Made by a program: the position numbers and the translations under genes. Of a stretch of 64,000 bases of DNA, positions 1-10,998 are shown one piece after another (positions within the stretch are counted from its first letter, which is position 1; each line of letters opens with the position of its first letter). The stretch comes from Rehmannia glutinosa (lineage: Eukaryota > Streptophyta > Magnoliopsida > Lamiales > Orobanchaceae). Where the stretch lies: contig JABTTQ020000074.1 in NCBI GenBank assembly GCA_016081115.2, positions 186,001 through 250,000 of the forward strand, read 5' to 3'. The notes below the pieces were generated by a model. It was not told the origin of the DNA and ran no database searches. It was given only the letters and a program-made list of their open reading frames with translations.

Positions 1-2
1 GA

Positions 3-101
3 GAGCCGGAGGCACCCAAGGTTGAGGCGTCACCTCAGCCCGACCCAACCCCAATTATAGACATAGCTGCGAGCGACGATGATGGCGATCTCACTGATTA
101 G
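3..101 (+). CDS. C-terminal end of an unidentified ORF entering from the left edge
   Basis: An open frame enters at the window edge and stops with TAG at 99-101, giving 32 residues. The tail is proline-rich and then acidic, ending DIAASDDDGDLTD. It lies 290 bp upstream of the gag-like start at 389 and on the same strand as element G1, so it may be an additional ORF ahead of gag or the remains of another element. I do not recognise the family. About 240 bp of AT-rich sequence without coding sense separates it from gag. Confidence 0.3.
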   Translation, partial: EPEAPKVEASPQPDPTPIIDIAASDDDGDLTD

Positions 102-388
102 CTAGCAGATTGTCAGTTTGTACTTTTGTTGTTGTAGCCGTGTATTCCAGTGTTAGAGCTTACTTTCTATAGTACTAGATTCGGATGTATTTTGGTTCCA
201 TGTATTTGACTTAGTATTCTGCTGTTGTACTTTGGGTGCATTCAAATTTTACATTAATGGATATGCCTTTTGCTATTTATTCAGTGTCTTGTGTTTGATC
301 TTACTTTCCCTGCGATATTCCTTGCTTTACGTGAATAATTATTGTATTCATTTACTCGCGAATCGCAACTAACGCTTCAAGATACAGA

Positions 389-1330
389 ATGGCAGAACAT
401 CGAGGGCGTGGGAGACCTCATCGCGTTCTACGAGGAGACGACGATGTACCCAGGGATTGGGTACCTCTCCGAATTACCACCACCTCATCCACTGCTGCAG
501 GAGACAATCGACCGCACAAGCCTTACAAAAATCTTGGTTTTTATGAGGCAACAGTGAGCCTCAACCCCTGTGCTCGAACCCGCCGAGAGAGGCGAACGAT
601 CGCACGTTGGAGCGATTCTTGCGGTTCGACCCACCAACCTTCTTGGGAGAGTCGGACGATGTGAAAGCGAGAAGAATGGATAGAGAAGTGGAGAATATCT
701 TCAATGCTCTTCAATACTCCGCGAGAGAGTCACACTTTGTATTTACGTCCGGAATTGGCTGCTAGAGGCGGTGGAGGCGGTTGAAAGGAGATGGGAACAG
801 GGCCGGGTAATAAGAACATGGGGAAATTTCTTGGCCGAGTTCAACGAACAGTATATTCCCCAGGTTGTGAAGGAAGCGCGCCGAGACGAATTCCATAGAT
901 TGAGGCAAGGGAATCTTGTAGCTCCGCACGAGTCCGAATTTCACCGATTGTCCAAGTATGCTCGGGGACAATTAGATCTTGAAGAGGATAAGCGTTACAA
1001 GTTCACTCGAGGATTGAAACGGAACTTTGAAGCTTGATTGTTGGTCATTGAAGCGGCAACCTACTCGGCCAGCGGTAAAAAGCGGCTCTCCGCATTAGTC
1101 GGGGATCAACCGTATTGGGCCATGATTCATGAGAATAGGCCATCGAGCGATCTTAAGAGGACACTATGGGACAACCATCTAAAACTTTGCTAAGTTTGAA
1201 GGGCGATTAATGAAATGAGACAAAGAAAGAGACCGGTCAGTGCAAGGAAAGCCGGGTCAAGAGTGTGCACATTGCCGTAAAGCGGGACATACCGCCAACA
1301 AGCTGTTGGCGTAAACAAGGAAGGTGTTTT
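389..1330 (+). pseudogene. G1 gag (capsid/nucleocapsid), broken
   Basis: The likely start is ATG 389, opening MAEHRGRGRPHRVLRGDDD, a basic N-terminus usual for chromovirus gag. The capsid-like Retrotrans_gag core is clearest at 771-1036 (frame change upstream), with WGNFLAEFNEQYIP and FTRGLKRNFEA. A nucleocapsid zinc knuckle is recognisable at 1264-1305 as CAHCRKAGH, but the last Cys of the CX2CX4HX4C pattern is gone. TGA at 1034-1036 and several frameshifts interrupt it. Gag would package element RNA into virus-like particles in the cytoplasm; this copy cannot make it. Confidence 0.75.
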
Positions 1331-1486
1331 GCGTTGTGGTAGTAATCAACACCGGTGCAAGATTCCCAAGTACGATGGCCGAACCAAACAGATGCGACCC
1401 ACGAAGGAAAATGGCTAGGGTAATCGGGCAAGGATGCCCGCTCAAGCATTTGCACTAGCCGGACATGAGGCTCGGAGGCAACAGAT

Positions 1487-4400
1487 GTGGTGGAAGGTAC
1501 GCTTCTAGTATCTAACCACTACGCTAAAATATTGTTCGACCCTGGATCAACGCATTCATTTGTTGCACCGCATTTTGTACACAAGTTTGCATGCATGCAT
1601 GGAACATATGCCTATATGTTTAGAAGTGTCTACTCCTATGGGTGCAAGTCGGATAATGAGATATTATCTATCTTGCATGCGAAGTTAAGATTCTTTGAGA
1701 TAAACTTTTCTGCCGATTTGATCTTATTACCTATATCCGAATACGACGTGATATTGGGAATGAATAGTTATCTCGCACACCATGCACAAATGGACTGCCA
1801 TAACAAGTCCATTAAGCTATGTGAACAGGAAAACCCGAAGTGGAGATTTCGGGAAGGGCACGAGTTAAGATTGCCCCAATCATTTCAAAGCAATGAAAAC
1901 GAGAAAGGCGATCACTAGAGGGGCTCGGGGTACTTGGCGTTTGTAATTAACAAACCCAAGGTTGAGACACAAATCAACCAAGTACTGTAGTGTTAGAATA
2001 CACGGATGTATTTCCACAAGAACTCACCACTTTGTCCCTCCCGATAGGGAAGTCGGAGTTCACCATCGAGGTGTTACTAGGGCGCCCGATTGCCGAACAC
2101 CGTATAGAATGGCTCCACTTGAGTTACAAGAGTTGAAAACGCAATTACAAAAAGCGATGGATGTGGGATTTATCCGATCGAGTGCGTCTCCGTGGGGAGC
2201 ACACTGTCTTTGTTCGTCAAAAAGAAGGATGGCACATTAAGATTATGTATAGATTATCGTGGACTTAATAGTGTGACCATTAAGAACAAATATCCCCTCC
2301 CGAGGATAGGCGAACTATTTGATCAACTTCAAGGAGCAACGGTGTACTCAAGTTTGACTTACTGACAAGGATATTATCAGCGAAGATCCACGAAGGAGAC
2401 ATTTCCAAAACTGCATTTCAAACTCGATATGGACACTACGAGTTTGTAGTAATGCCTTTCGGTCTGACAAATGCACTAGCAACATTTATGGACCCGATGC
2501 ATCGAGTCTTTCAACCTTATTTGGATCAATTCGTAGTGATATTCATTGATGACATACTCGTATACTCTAAGTCTAGGGAAGAGCACGAACGTCATCTGAA
2601 AATCATTTTAGAGATACTACGAGAGCATAAGTTGTATACCAAATTCAGCAAGTGCAAATTTTGGCTTAGTGAAGTCACGTTCTTGGGACATATAATATCC
2701 AAGACCTTTGGGATTGCGGTAGATCCTTCAAGGTACATACGGTTGTTGAATGGAAATAACCCGAGAGTGCAAACGGAAATCGGGAGTTTCTAGGACTATT
2801 TGGATATTATCGAAGATTTATCCTGGACTTCTCCAAGGTAGCCGGACCACTCACTCGACTAACCCAGAAGTAAGTCAAGTTTGAGTGGAATGACAAGTGC
2901 GAGGCAAGTTTTCAAGAGCTGAAGAAATGACTTACTACAGCTCCAGTCTTAGCCCTTCCAAAGGGAACCGAAAACTTTGTCGTCTACAGTGATGCATCAA
3001 AAGAAGGACTAGGAGCAGTGCTCATGCAGGAAGGAAAAGTTATCACTTATGCATCACGAAAACTCAAGCCGTATGAAGCCAATTATCCAACGCATGACTT
3101 GGAATTGGCAGTGATAGTTTTCGCGTTGAAGAAATGGAGACACTATCTCTACGGAGCAACATTTACGGTTTTCACGGATCATAAGAGCTTGAAGTATCTA
3201 TTCTCCCAGAAAGATCTCAATGCGAGGCAACGGAGATGGATGGAGTTGATTGAGGACTATCACTTTGATATTCAATACCATCCCGGAAAGCTAACGTCTT
3301 AGCAGACGCTCTAAGCAGAAAGACGAGCTTAGCGGACTTATGATTCGAGAGTGGGAATCATTAAAAGAGTGAGCAATTGGAATCTAACGAGAACCAATAC
3401 TCGATTTCATGTGCTAACATTTCGATTACACCCAATCTATTTGAATGAGATCAAAGAAGCACAAGAGAAAGATACACATCTTCAAAAAGCGAAGGAGAAG
3501 ATACTTAAAGGAGAAAAAGATCGAATTCTCGGCACTGAAGATGGAGTTATCATGTTCGAGAATCGAGTGTGTGTAACGAATGACGAGCTTGATTAGGAAT
3601 AGAATCTAGCAGAGGCACACCGTTCAAAATACACTATACATCCTGGAGGAAACAAGATGTATAAGGATTTGAAACAGAGGTATTGGTGGATAAACATGAA
3701 GAACCAAGTAGCGAATTCGTTGCGAGATGTTTGACTTGTCAACGGGTAAAAGCGAGAACACCAACGACCTTTCGGTTTGCTACAACCATTGAGAATTCCC
3801 AGTGAAAATGGGAATGTATAACGATGAACTTCGTGACGGATCTACCAAGGACGAGGAGGAGGCCATGATGCTATTTGGGTAGTTGTAGACCGACTCACGA
3901 AATCGCACACTTTTTACCCATAAAGAAAAGCGATAGCTTGCGAGAAACTTGCACGATTTATATCCAGAAATCATTCGACCGCATGGAGTACCGGTCGATA
4001 TAGTATCCGACAGAGACCCGAGGTTTGTCTCCAGATTTTGGAAGTGCTTGCACGAGGAATTGGGTACCTCACTAAGTTTCAAAGACAACAAAGACATCCA
4101 CAAACCGATGGACAGTCCAAGCGAACAATTCAAACCCTTGAAGATATGTTGCGAGCCTGCACCTTGGATTTTTAGGAAGTTGGGATTCGCACTTACCATT
4201 AGCCGAGTTCGCCTACAATAACTTGATTATCGGCCACGATTGGGATGGCACCCTACAAGGCATTGTATGGGCGAAAATGTAGATCCCCACTACACTTTGG
4301 GAGATTGATGACCAATGGACTCGAAAGAGAAATGAAAGTCGCCTCGATTCCAAAGGTCGACTTAGTTCGGGAGGCCATGGAGAAGGTCAAGCGATCAAGG

Positions 4401-4836
4401 AGCGGATTCGCACAGCTCAGAGCCGCCAAAAGAGTTACGCGGACAAGAGAAGAAAGGATTGATCAATCCAAAGAAAGGAGGCAAGTTGAGTCCAAGATAT
4501 GTTGGACCTTACAAGATTTTACAGAGGATCGGGAAGTTAGCCTACAGACTCGAGTTACAAGCACCATATGCGGGAATGCACGATGTATTCCACGTGTCAA
4601 GACTGAAGAAGTATCAACCAGATCCCGAGCATATCATCACTCGAGATACTCCTCCTCTAATGGAAAATCTATCCTACACCGAGAGGCCAACCCGGATCAT
4701 TGATCAGCAGATACGACAGTTGCGTAAGAGAGAAATTCCGATGGTTAAAGTGGTGTGGTAGAACCACAACCGAGACGAAGACGCAACGTGGGAGATGGAA
4801 GAAGACATAAGGAATCAATATCCAGAACTATTCTGA
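1487..4836 (+). pseudogene. G1 pol: protease, RT, RNase H, integrase, chromodomain; broken
   Basis: Domains in order: aspartic protease near 1490-1900 with FDPGSTHSFV as active-site region; RT from about 2100, with SPWGA at 2188 and the catalytic FIDDIL (Asp codons 2548-2553); RNase H near 2980-3300 with VYSDASKEGLGA and FTDHKSLKYL; integrase zinc-binding part near 3610-3740 (HPGGNKMY); integrase core remnants near 3820-4230 (VSDRDPRF in the 3990-4030 frame); then SPRYVGPYKI and a chromodomain-like tail ending in YPELF before TGA 4834-4836. Frame changes occur near 2215, 2360, 2790, 3300 and repeatedly in integrase, and there are in-frame stops at 2791, 3594 and 4759. Clearly nonfunctional. 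Confidence 0.85.
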
Positions 4837-4862
4837 AGAGAATTTGGGGACCAAATTCTTTT

Positions 4863-4875
4863 AAGGAGGGGAGGA
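4863..4875 (+). other. G1 polypurine tract
   Basis: The run AAGGAGGGGAGGA lies directly before the LTR start TGTGAAGCC. This is the expected plus-strand primer position for reverse transcription of an LTR retrotransposon. Confidence 0.8.
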
Positions 4876-7800
4876 TGTGAAGCCCCGATTTTTCCGAGCT
4901 ATTAATTGATCCTTATTGTCGTTTATACTTTTGATCGACTATTTTACCGCGTCATTTTGATGGGAAATTATTAATAATATATACATTTTGTATTTTATTT
5001 CATTTTATTTAATTACTTGTGATCATGATCTTATTTAATTCTATTCCTCATTTATGATCACTTGATTGATCATTATTACTATTTTTGTATTTATTAGTCA
5101 CCTTAGAATTTTAAGAGACTATTTATTTTAGAGACTTTTACCTTATAGAATTAAGATTTTGATTTAGATTAAGTGATCATGAGACTTACAAGTGATCAAG
5201 GAAATCGCTAAATATTTTGGAGATTGATATATTTCATCTATTATCATCAAATTTGGGACAAAAACAAATATATGGAATTACCATAATACCCTTGAAGTGG
5301 ACGACCAACATGGTATTTTTGGAGTAAAAATATCATCCAACTCTTGTACACCTACACCATATATTAGTCATCTTGTGTATAATTATATCATTAATTCAAA
5401 CATTATACACATCATCTTATACACCAATTCTTTATTACTATTTTTCCCAACTTATTCCCACTTTACCAACATTCTTCTCAATATTCCCCAACACCACTCA
5501 AGCCCATACTTTGACTTGCAAATTATCTCCCATGCATGAGACAAATTGCAAGACACAATTTGAACAAAATTTTCTCTCCCTCTCTCCTTGGTGTGGACGG
5601 CCATATGGCCTATTACACAAAAAAAAAAAATTCATCTCATTTCATCTAACACATTTATTCTCTAACAAAAATCCTCCTCCTTCTCTCTAAAAACTCCCAA
5701 CTTCTCTCTATTCTTCCTTTCACTTTCTTCTTCTATACTTAGAAAATTTTCAAGATTTTTCCTCCCTATTCTTCACAAAAATCAAACCAAACTATACCAA
5801 GGTAAGAAATTTTATCTTCAATCCATTTTTGATATCACATTGTTCATCTCTTCCACCTTCTTAACTTAAGTTTGAATTTGGTTTGGAGGTACATTTAGAA
5901 GACCTTGAAGATTAGAGCTTGACAATATTTTTGAAGAAGGACCTCAAGCTTGAAGAAGAAATAGTAGAGGAAATTAGACTACAAGGTAAGAATTGAGTAC
6001 TAGACCCCTTCTTTCCTCTTCTGTCTAATTTTTTCAAATTTTAACACCCCTTTTTCATTTTTGAGAAATAGGGGCTGACCTTAGGAGATTTTGGAGTTGA
6101 GCCAAAATTTCCAATTTTTAAGCTTCAACTAGTCTCCAAACATCTACTACACAAGGTAAAGTGTAGTACTTTTCATTTCCTTATTTCCTTCCTTTTTTTC
6201 CTTATTTTTCTCTCATTTTTCTAACTCCAAATTTTGATATTTTCTTGACTTAGGGGCTGACCTAAGAAGCCTCATCCAAAAATTGTGAAACTATCCTTTT
6301 ATTTCACAATTTCCAAATTTAAGGTGGGTGGAAAAATATTTTCCAACTTTTAGGTGTTTTGATTAAATGCATGTAGAAAATTTGATCATGAGCCTTGAGA
6401 TATATATAATCTATGTATTGTATGTCAATTTTATATATCAAATCATGAAAATTCTCAAGAGTTGCTTAAAATTACTATTTATTGAATTTTAGGTGCATGC
6501 ATGTACACTTTAATGTTTTAATTGATGAATTCTTGTATGTATTGGACATGCATGTGTATGATCTTTAAAATCTATGTTTTGGATGCCTTATAACCTGGAA
6601 AAGTCGAGCATAATTGATTAAATTTCAATTTTGGACTTAAAAATGTAAAAATGGAAAGTTGGTGGACTAAATTGCAAGAAAATAAAAGTTAAAGGACCCC
6701 TCTGCAAATTTCGAAATTTGGGACTGTACTCAGGTTCAAAAATGACTTTTGGACATTTTAATAAAGTTTTAAGAGTTTTAAGATAAATAAAATCAATCTT
6801 TAAATGCCCAAGGACTAGATTGTAAAATTTTGAAAGTTTAAAGGCTACTTTGCAATTTTTAAAACTGTACCAGACCTTAACTTTAAAATTTGAAATTTTT
6901 ACTCTTAAGGTACTGGGAATTACATATTTTAAAAATATTCCAAAAATCCAAGTGGTTAGGGCTTGGAAAACAATTTTTCTAAATTGAGGGACTAATGTGT
7001 AAAATACTAAACTTGAGGACCCAAATGAAATTTCCTGGACTTATGCAGCCCATGCACCTGGAAATACTAACTTAACTATTACTTAATTATATTTGGACCC
7101 AAGGTTCAAATTTCATAACAATTGGACCCCTAAAAGCCTTAAAGGCAATTATTTCAAAATGGGACAAAAATGATATTTTCAAAAGTTAAAGGACCTACAC
7201 AAATTTCTTTTAAAAACTGCTTTTATCCCAATATCCTACTAACCTTAGTGACATTTTTCAACTGGAATCACATTAAAATCCCTTCCGGTTTAAGAGTTCC
7301 GAATTTTTAAAACTTAAGGTCCGAATTGGCAATTTTTACAAATTTGGGGCCAATGTGAGAATTTTACAAAATCTCGACTTCAAAATTTTAAAAACCTGAT
7401 TCTCTGGACAATTTGGAGAATTTAGGAACTGACCTCTTAATTTTTCAAAGTCGGGATATTTATTTATTCAATTTTTAACCCCAAAAGTGTTAGTTTTTAC
7501 AAAACGGGGCTAAATTACAATTTTTCTTTTATAAAGGACCTAACCCAAATTATTTTCTCTTTTACTAAAATAGCCGTAGACCCTCTGACTTGGAGATTTA
7601 ATTAAAGTATTTTATTTTCTCGAAACCCTTGGCTTATCGGATCAATTTGACCGATTAATACCCGATCACGGAGCGACTTCCTCGCCTTGCGATTTTGAAT
7701 CTATAAAGGGACTTATGTTCCACCCAATCTTTCAAGATATCGAAGATTGCTTATCCTCTTGATGATCATCTTCACCCAAATACTCCACCAATGCCATAAT

Positions 7801-8974
7801 TGCCACTCGCGTTTTTCAAAAAGTTTCCTAAAACTGCTTCCCTGAATCAATAATACTCATTGCTGGTTGGTATCGTAATTGTAATTACTTTCCTACCGAG
7901 TCAACTTGGTGTGTCGAGCTCACGGTCGGAATGGATACGTCGGGATGGGAAGGCAGCTCGGCTGCTATTCCACTCTTCCGCCCCATCGCCCTAATCCCGC
8001 AATCGGAGGGACGGAGTTTGTCCAAGGGAAGCGGGTCGTAGTAATCGAGGTATAATCATGATTATGACAGATCCGAGCCTTGCAAGCTCCACTGTGGATT
8101 TTGTCTTTGCCTACGGAGCGATAAGGTGCGGTCTTGGACCATACCGACTAGGGAGTTACAAGGAAGAACGACGGAATCATTTGTCCGATCCACACGATTT
8201 CGGAGTTATCGGACCCGTTTTGGTTGGCGTTACATTTTTTTTGCATTGGTTGGCGCTACACGCAACCGCTTACCGTATTGCATTGGTTGGCGCTACAAAT
8301 CCGTACGCAACCATTATTTGCCTTGCATATAGATTGGCATTACACTTCCGCACGCAATCCTACTGTCTTGGTTGATCGAATCACATAGTGCCTGTGTGAC
8401 CATGAACTGTTTTCTTGAACTATATTAAATATACTATTGTATTATTTTATCACGACGCTATGAATCGTGCGTGAATTCATGCATCATACTCACGCCGCGT
8501 TTTCATATAATTGTTTTTCGCATTAACTATATTGCACCACACTTGCACACGATCACCCCATCCATCGAGATTTATGTCTCATCCCCCCTGTTTTCTAACC
8601 TTAGATGAGGATTTCGTTGAAGATCTTTGAATCGGCTCTCGATTGAGACCTTGTACTACGCTTGTTGGTTTACTATTTCTTGTTGTTGATTGGACTCTTT
8701 TCTTATGTTGTTGTCGGACTTTTGTATTTTGTTCCATTCGGGTTTGTAATTAAGGGGCGTAGGACCCTTTGACTTTAAGTTGCTATTTTGTTGATTTCGG
8801 GTTGTAATTTGGATGATGGATTGTAGACTTTAAGTTGTAACTTGTATTTGTTATTTATTTATTTTTTTGCTATTTAGACTCTGTCTCATTGGGTTCTCGT
8901 TGATATTTGTCTAGACTATTTGGTTATTGTATTTAAGTTGTGGATCATCGTCGCGTCCCGTTTGGGGCGTGACA
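4876..8974 (+). repeat. G1 3' LTR, 4099 bp
   Basis: It begins TGTGAAGCCCCG right after the polypurine tract and ends GGGGCGTGACA, with the usual TG...CA ends. The termini form a short inverted pair (GCCCC near the start, GGGGC near the end). The middle is AT-rich with repeated phrases of the kind AAAGGACC. A TATAAAGGG at 7702-7710 could be the promoter core, but this is a guess. ORFs inside it, including one at 8058-8375, look like chance. The 5' partner LTR is not in the window, so age cannot be judged. Confidence 0.85.
8219..8345. repeat. Short repeats of TTGGTTGGCGCTACA within the G1 LTR
   Basis: The phrase TTGGTTGGCG(C/T)TACA occurs at about 8220-8234, 8246-8260 and 8283-8297, with a weaker copy near 8331-8344. 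Copies are 26 to 48 bases apart with partly related spacers (CGCAACC). Confidence 0.7.
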
Positions 8975-8977
8975 TGA

Positions 8978-9447
8978 TGGACTTAGCTATTTTTGCAAAA
9001 TTATTTTACAAAAGGTAAAGTTGATACTACACTCCTTGTTTTGAAAAAGGGCAAGGTTGTTTACTTATGCAAATTTATGTTGATATTTTTGGTGCTACTA
9101 ATGAATATTTGTGCAAGATATTTTTCCAAGTCAATGCAAGGTGAACCTAAGATGATCATGATGAGGGAAGCTCAAATTCGATCATTGGAATTCAAGTTCA
9201 ACAATGCCAAGAAGGTGATTATATTCCACACTCAAAAGAAGAAGTGGGGCATTGAAGACGAAAGAACCACTTCAACCTATATGGCCACAAATGTGAAAAT
9301 TGACAAAATGGTTGAAGTAGGCATTGGCAAACAAATTCGAGGTATGTTCATTCGTTTATTACTCCTTAGACTCGATATTCTATATGCCTTACGTATATAT
9401 GCTCGACTTCAAAAACTATCCCAACGAATCTCATTAAAGTGCCGTTA
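8978..9447 (+). pseudogene. C1 reverse transcriptase fragment (RVT_2), decayed
   Basis: The frame gives KGKVDTTLLVLKKGK, then a damaged catalytic region where YVDD is no longer readable (LCKFMLIFLVLL), then FSKSMQGE, TYMATNVKIDK and a stretch resembling the palm/connection part (LRLDILYALRIYARLQ). This order matches the second half of Copia RT. ORF 8993-9448 covers most of it, ending TAA at 9446-9448, before any RNase H is recognisable. It begins abruptly because G1 is inserted in it. Confidence 0.8.
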
Positions 9448-9448
9448 A

Positions 9449-10998
9449 AAGAAATTTTCAAATATGTGTGAGGCACTTCTTCGTATGACTTGTTGTATCC
9501 AATATCTTAAAATGTTCTTATTTTCGGGATAACAAGTCCGGTGATAATAATTTTCTTTCAAAATATTGTTCGTCATAATCGAACTAAATATATTGAGATT
9601 CGATATTTTTTTTGGGATTGCATGTTTTAACAAAAACTTGAGATGTGTTTAATTCCGTCTCAAGGATAACTCGCGGACTTTTTAAATCGTACACCACCGA
9701 GTATTTTAATCCATTTCGAGCGTGATTATGATATAATGTATATTGAATAAAGTCTACGTTTGCATTTTGCACGTTTCTAAAACTTAGGGGCGAAAAATCT
9801 GATTTTTGGTTGAAAATTCGGATTTTATTAAAACTGGCAAGACGGTGGGCTGATGAGGTTGAGGGCAACCGGTCGCCCTCAACGTCGACCGGTCGCCCTA
9901 AGCAAAATTTTGGATTAAAACCGTTCTGTCTCATGCCTTAGTCATTTTAACCCATTTTTGCCATTTTTCGTTCCCTTTGCCAAATTCACACAAATTTCAC
10001 TCAAAATTTGTTTTCATGCATTCAATTCATATCTTGGACCTTATATAGCATGTTTATCATCATCATCGCTCATCTTTACCGATCAAATGGTAAGAATTTT
10101 CCTTTCTTTGCTCAATTGGGTTGAACCCTTGAGCTTGTGGCTTTCTTGTATATTTCTTGATGAAATTATCTTATGATCATGATGAGCTTAGTTGTTATGT
10201 TGTATTGTATGATGTTTGATGTGAATTGGTGATGAAATTTTTTTGGCTTGATTCATTTACAAGGGCTCTATACAACTTCTTTTAATTTTTACGCCCACAA
10301 AGTGTTCGATAAAACGTTTCAATGAAAAATTCATCACCTACATGATTCTCTAGTTTCCAAATGTCTTATATATTTATAGAGATCATGTTTTGCAAATCAA
10401 ATGAGTTTTCATAAGCCTCTACAAGTCGTATGATCGACTATTTCCCTCTTATTTGATCTATAAGCTTCAATGTTCAAATAGCTCGATACATCGGTTTAGT
10501 TGCGCACTTTGATATGATTATATGATGTTTTTATCGTGCTAACATTCTTTTTGATGATTCCAAAGGGGGAGAAACAGGTTATAAGCTTATTAGCTCATAA
10601 AAGCTAAAATAAGCTCGAGAAAGAAGCTATAAGCTATGGCTTCTTAAAGCCATAAGTTGTGGATTATATTTAGTCCATTTGTTGTATGATGGACCTATAT
10701 ACTTGTCTAATGATGTTTTGTTGACAGGGGGAGCTTATAAACTCTTGAACAATGTATAAAAGCTAAGCTTTTAGCTTATGGTTAATTGCTTTTACATTAC
10801 TCTTGATGTGTTTGTTGATAGGGGGAGCTTGTGCTTATTATTGAATATATTTACTCCCTTACTTGGTTGCTTATGTATTTTGGAAGTTTTGGTTGCTTCC
10901 AAACGGTTAGATGTTTTTACCGGAAAATCGTTTTTAAAATTGTCCTCCTAATATTTCTAAAAATTATTTTGGTTTGTAATCATCCAAAAGGGGGAGAT
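9449..10998. other. C1 3' noncoding region with several polypurine boxes
   Basis: There is no convincing coding sequence. GGGGGAG boxes occur at about 10565-10571 (AAAGGGGGAGAAAC), 10727-10734 (ACAGGGGGAGCTT), 10818-10825 (ATAGGGGGAGCTT) and 10988-10996 (AAAAGGGGGAGATT); the last sits directly before the LTR and is the probable polypurine tract. Near 9868-9900 CCGGTCGCCC appears twice, a motif that returns in the LTR. Between 10580 and 10790 AGCTTAT/ATAAGCT words recur in both orientations. Confidence 0.55.

Larger units (their letters stand above)
1..8974 (+). mobile_element. Ty3/gypsy chromovirus G1, 3' part with 3' LTR, decayed
   Basis: Gag, protease, reverse transcriptase, RNase H, integrase and a chromodomain-like tail follow in the Ty3/gypsy order on the plus strand. 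They are followed by a polypurine tract and an LTR that begins TGTGAAGCCCCG and ends GGGGCGTGACA. The 5' LTR is outside the window. The chromodomain-type C-terminus and very long LTR suggest the Tekay/Del group of plant chromoviruses; that assignment is by likeness only. All coding parts carry stops and frameshifts. The right end abuts a Copia reverse transcriptase fragment at 8975, so G1 inserted into that older element. Confidence 0.88.

Noticed and set aside
8058..8375. ORF of 105 codons in the G1 LTR
   Set aside because: It lies wholly within the LTR, covers the TTGGTTGGCG repeats and shows no domain.
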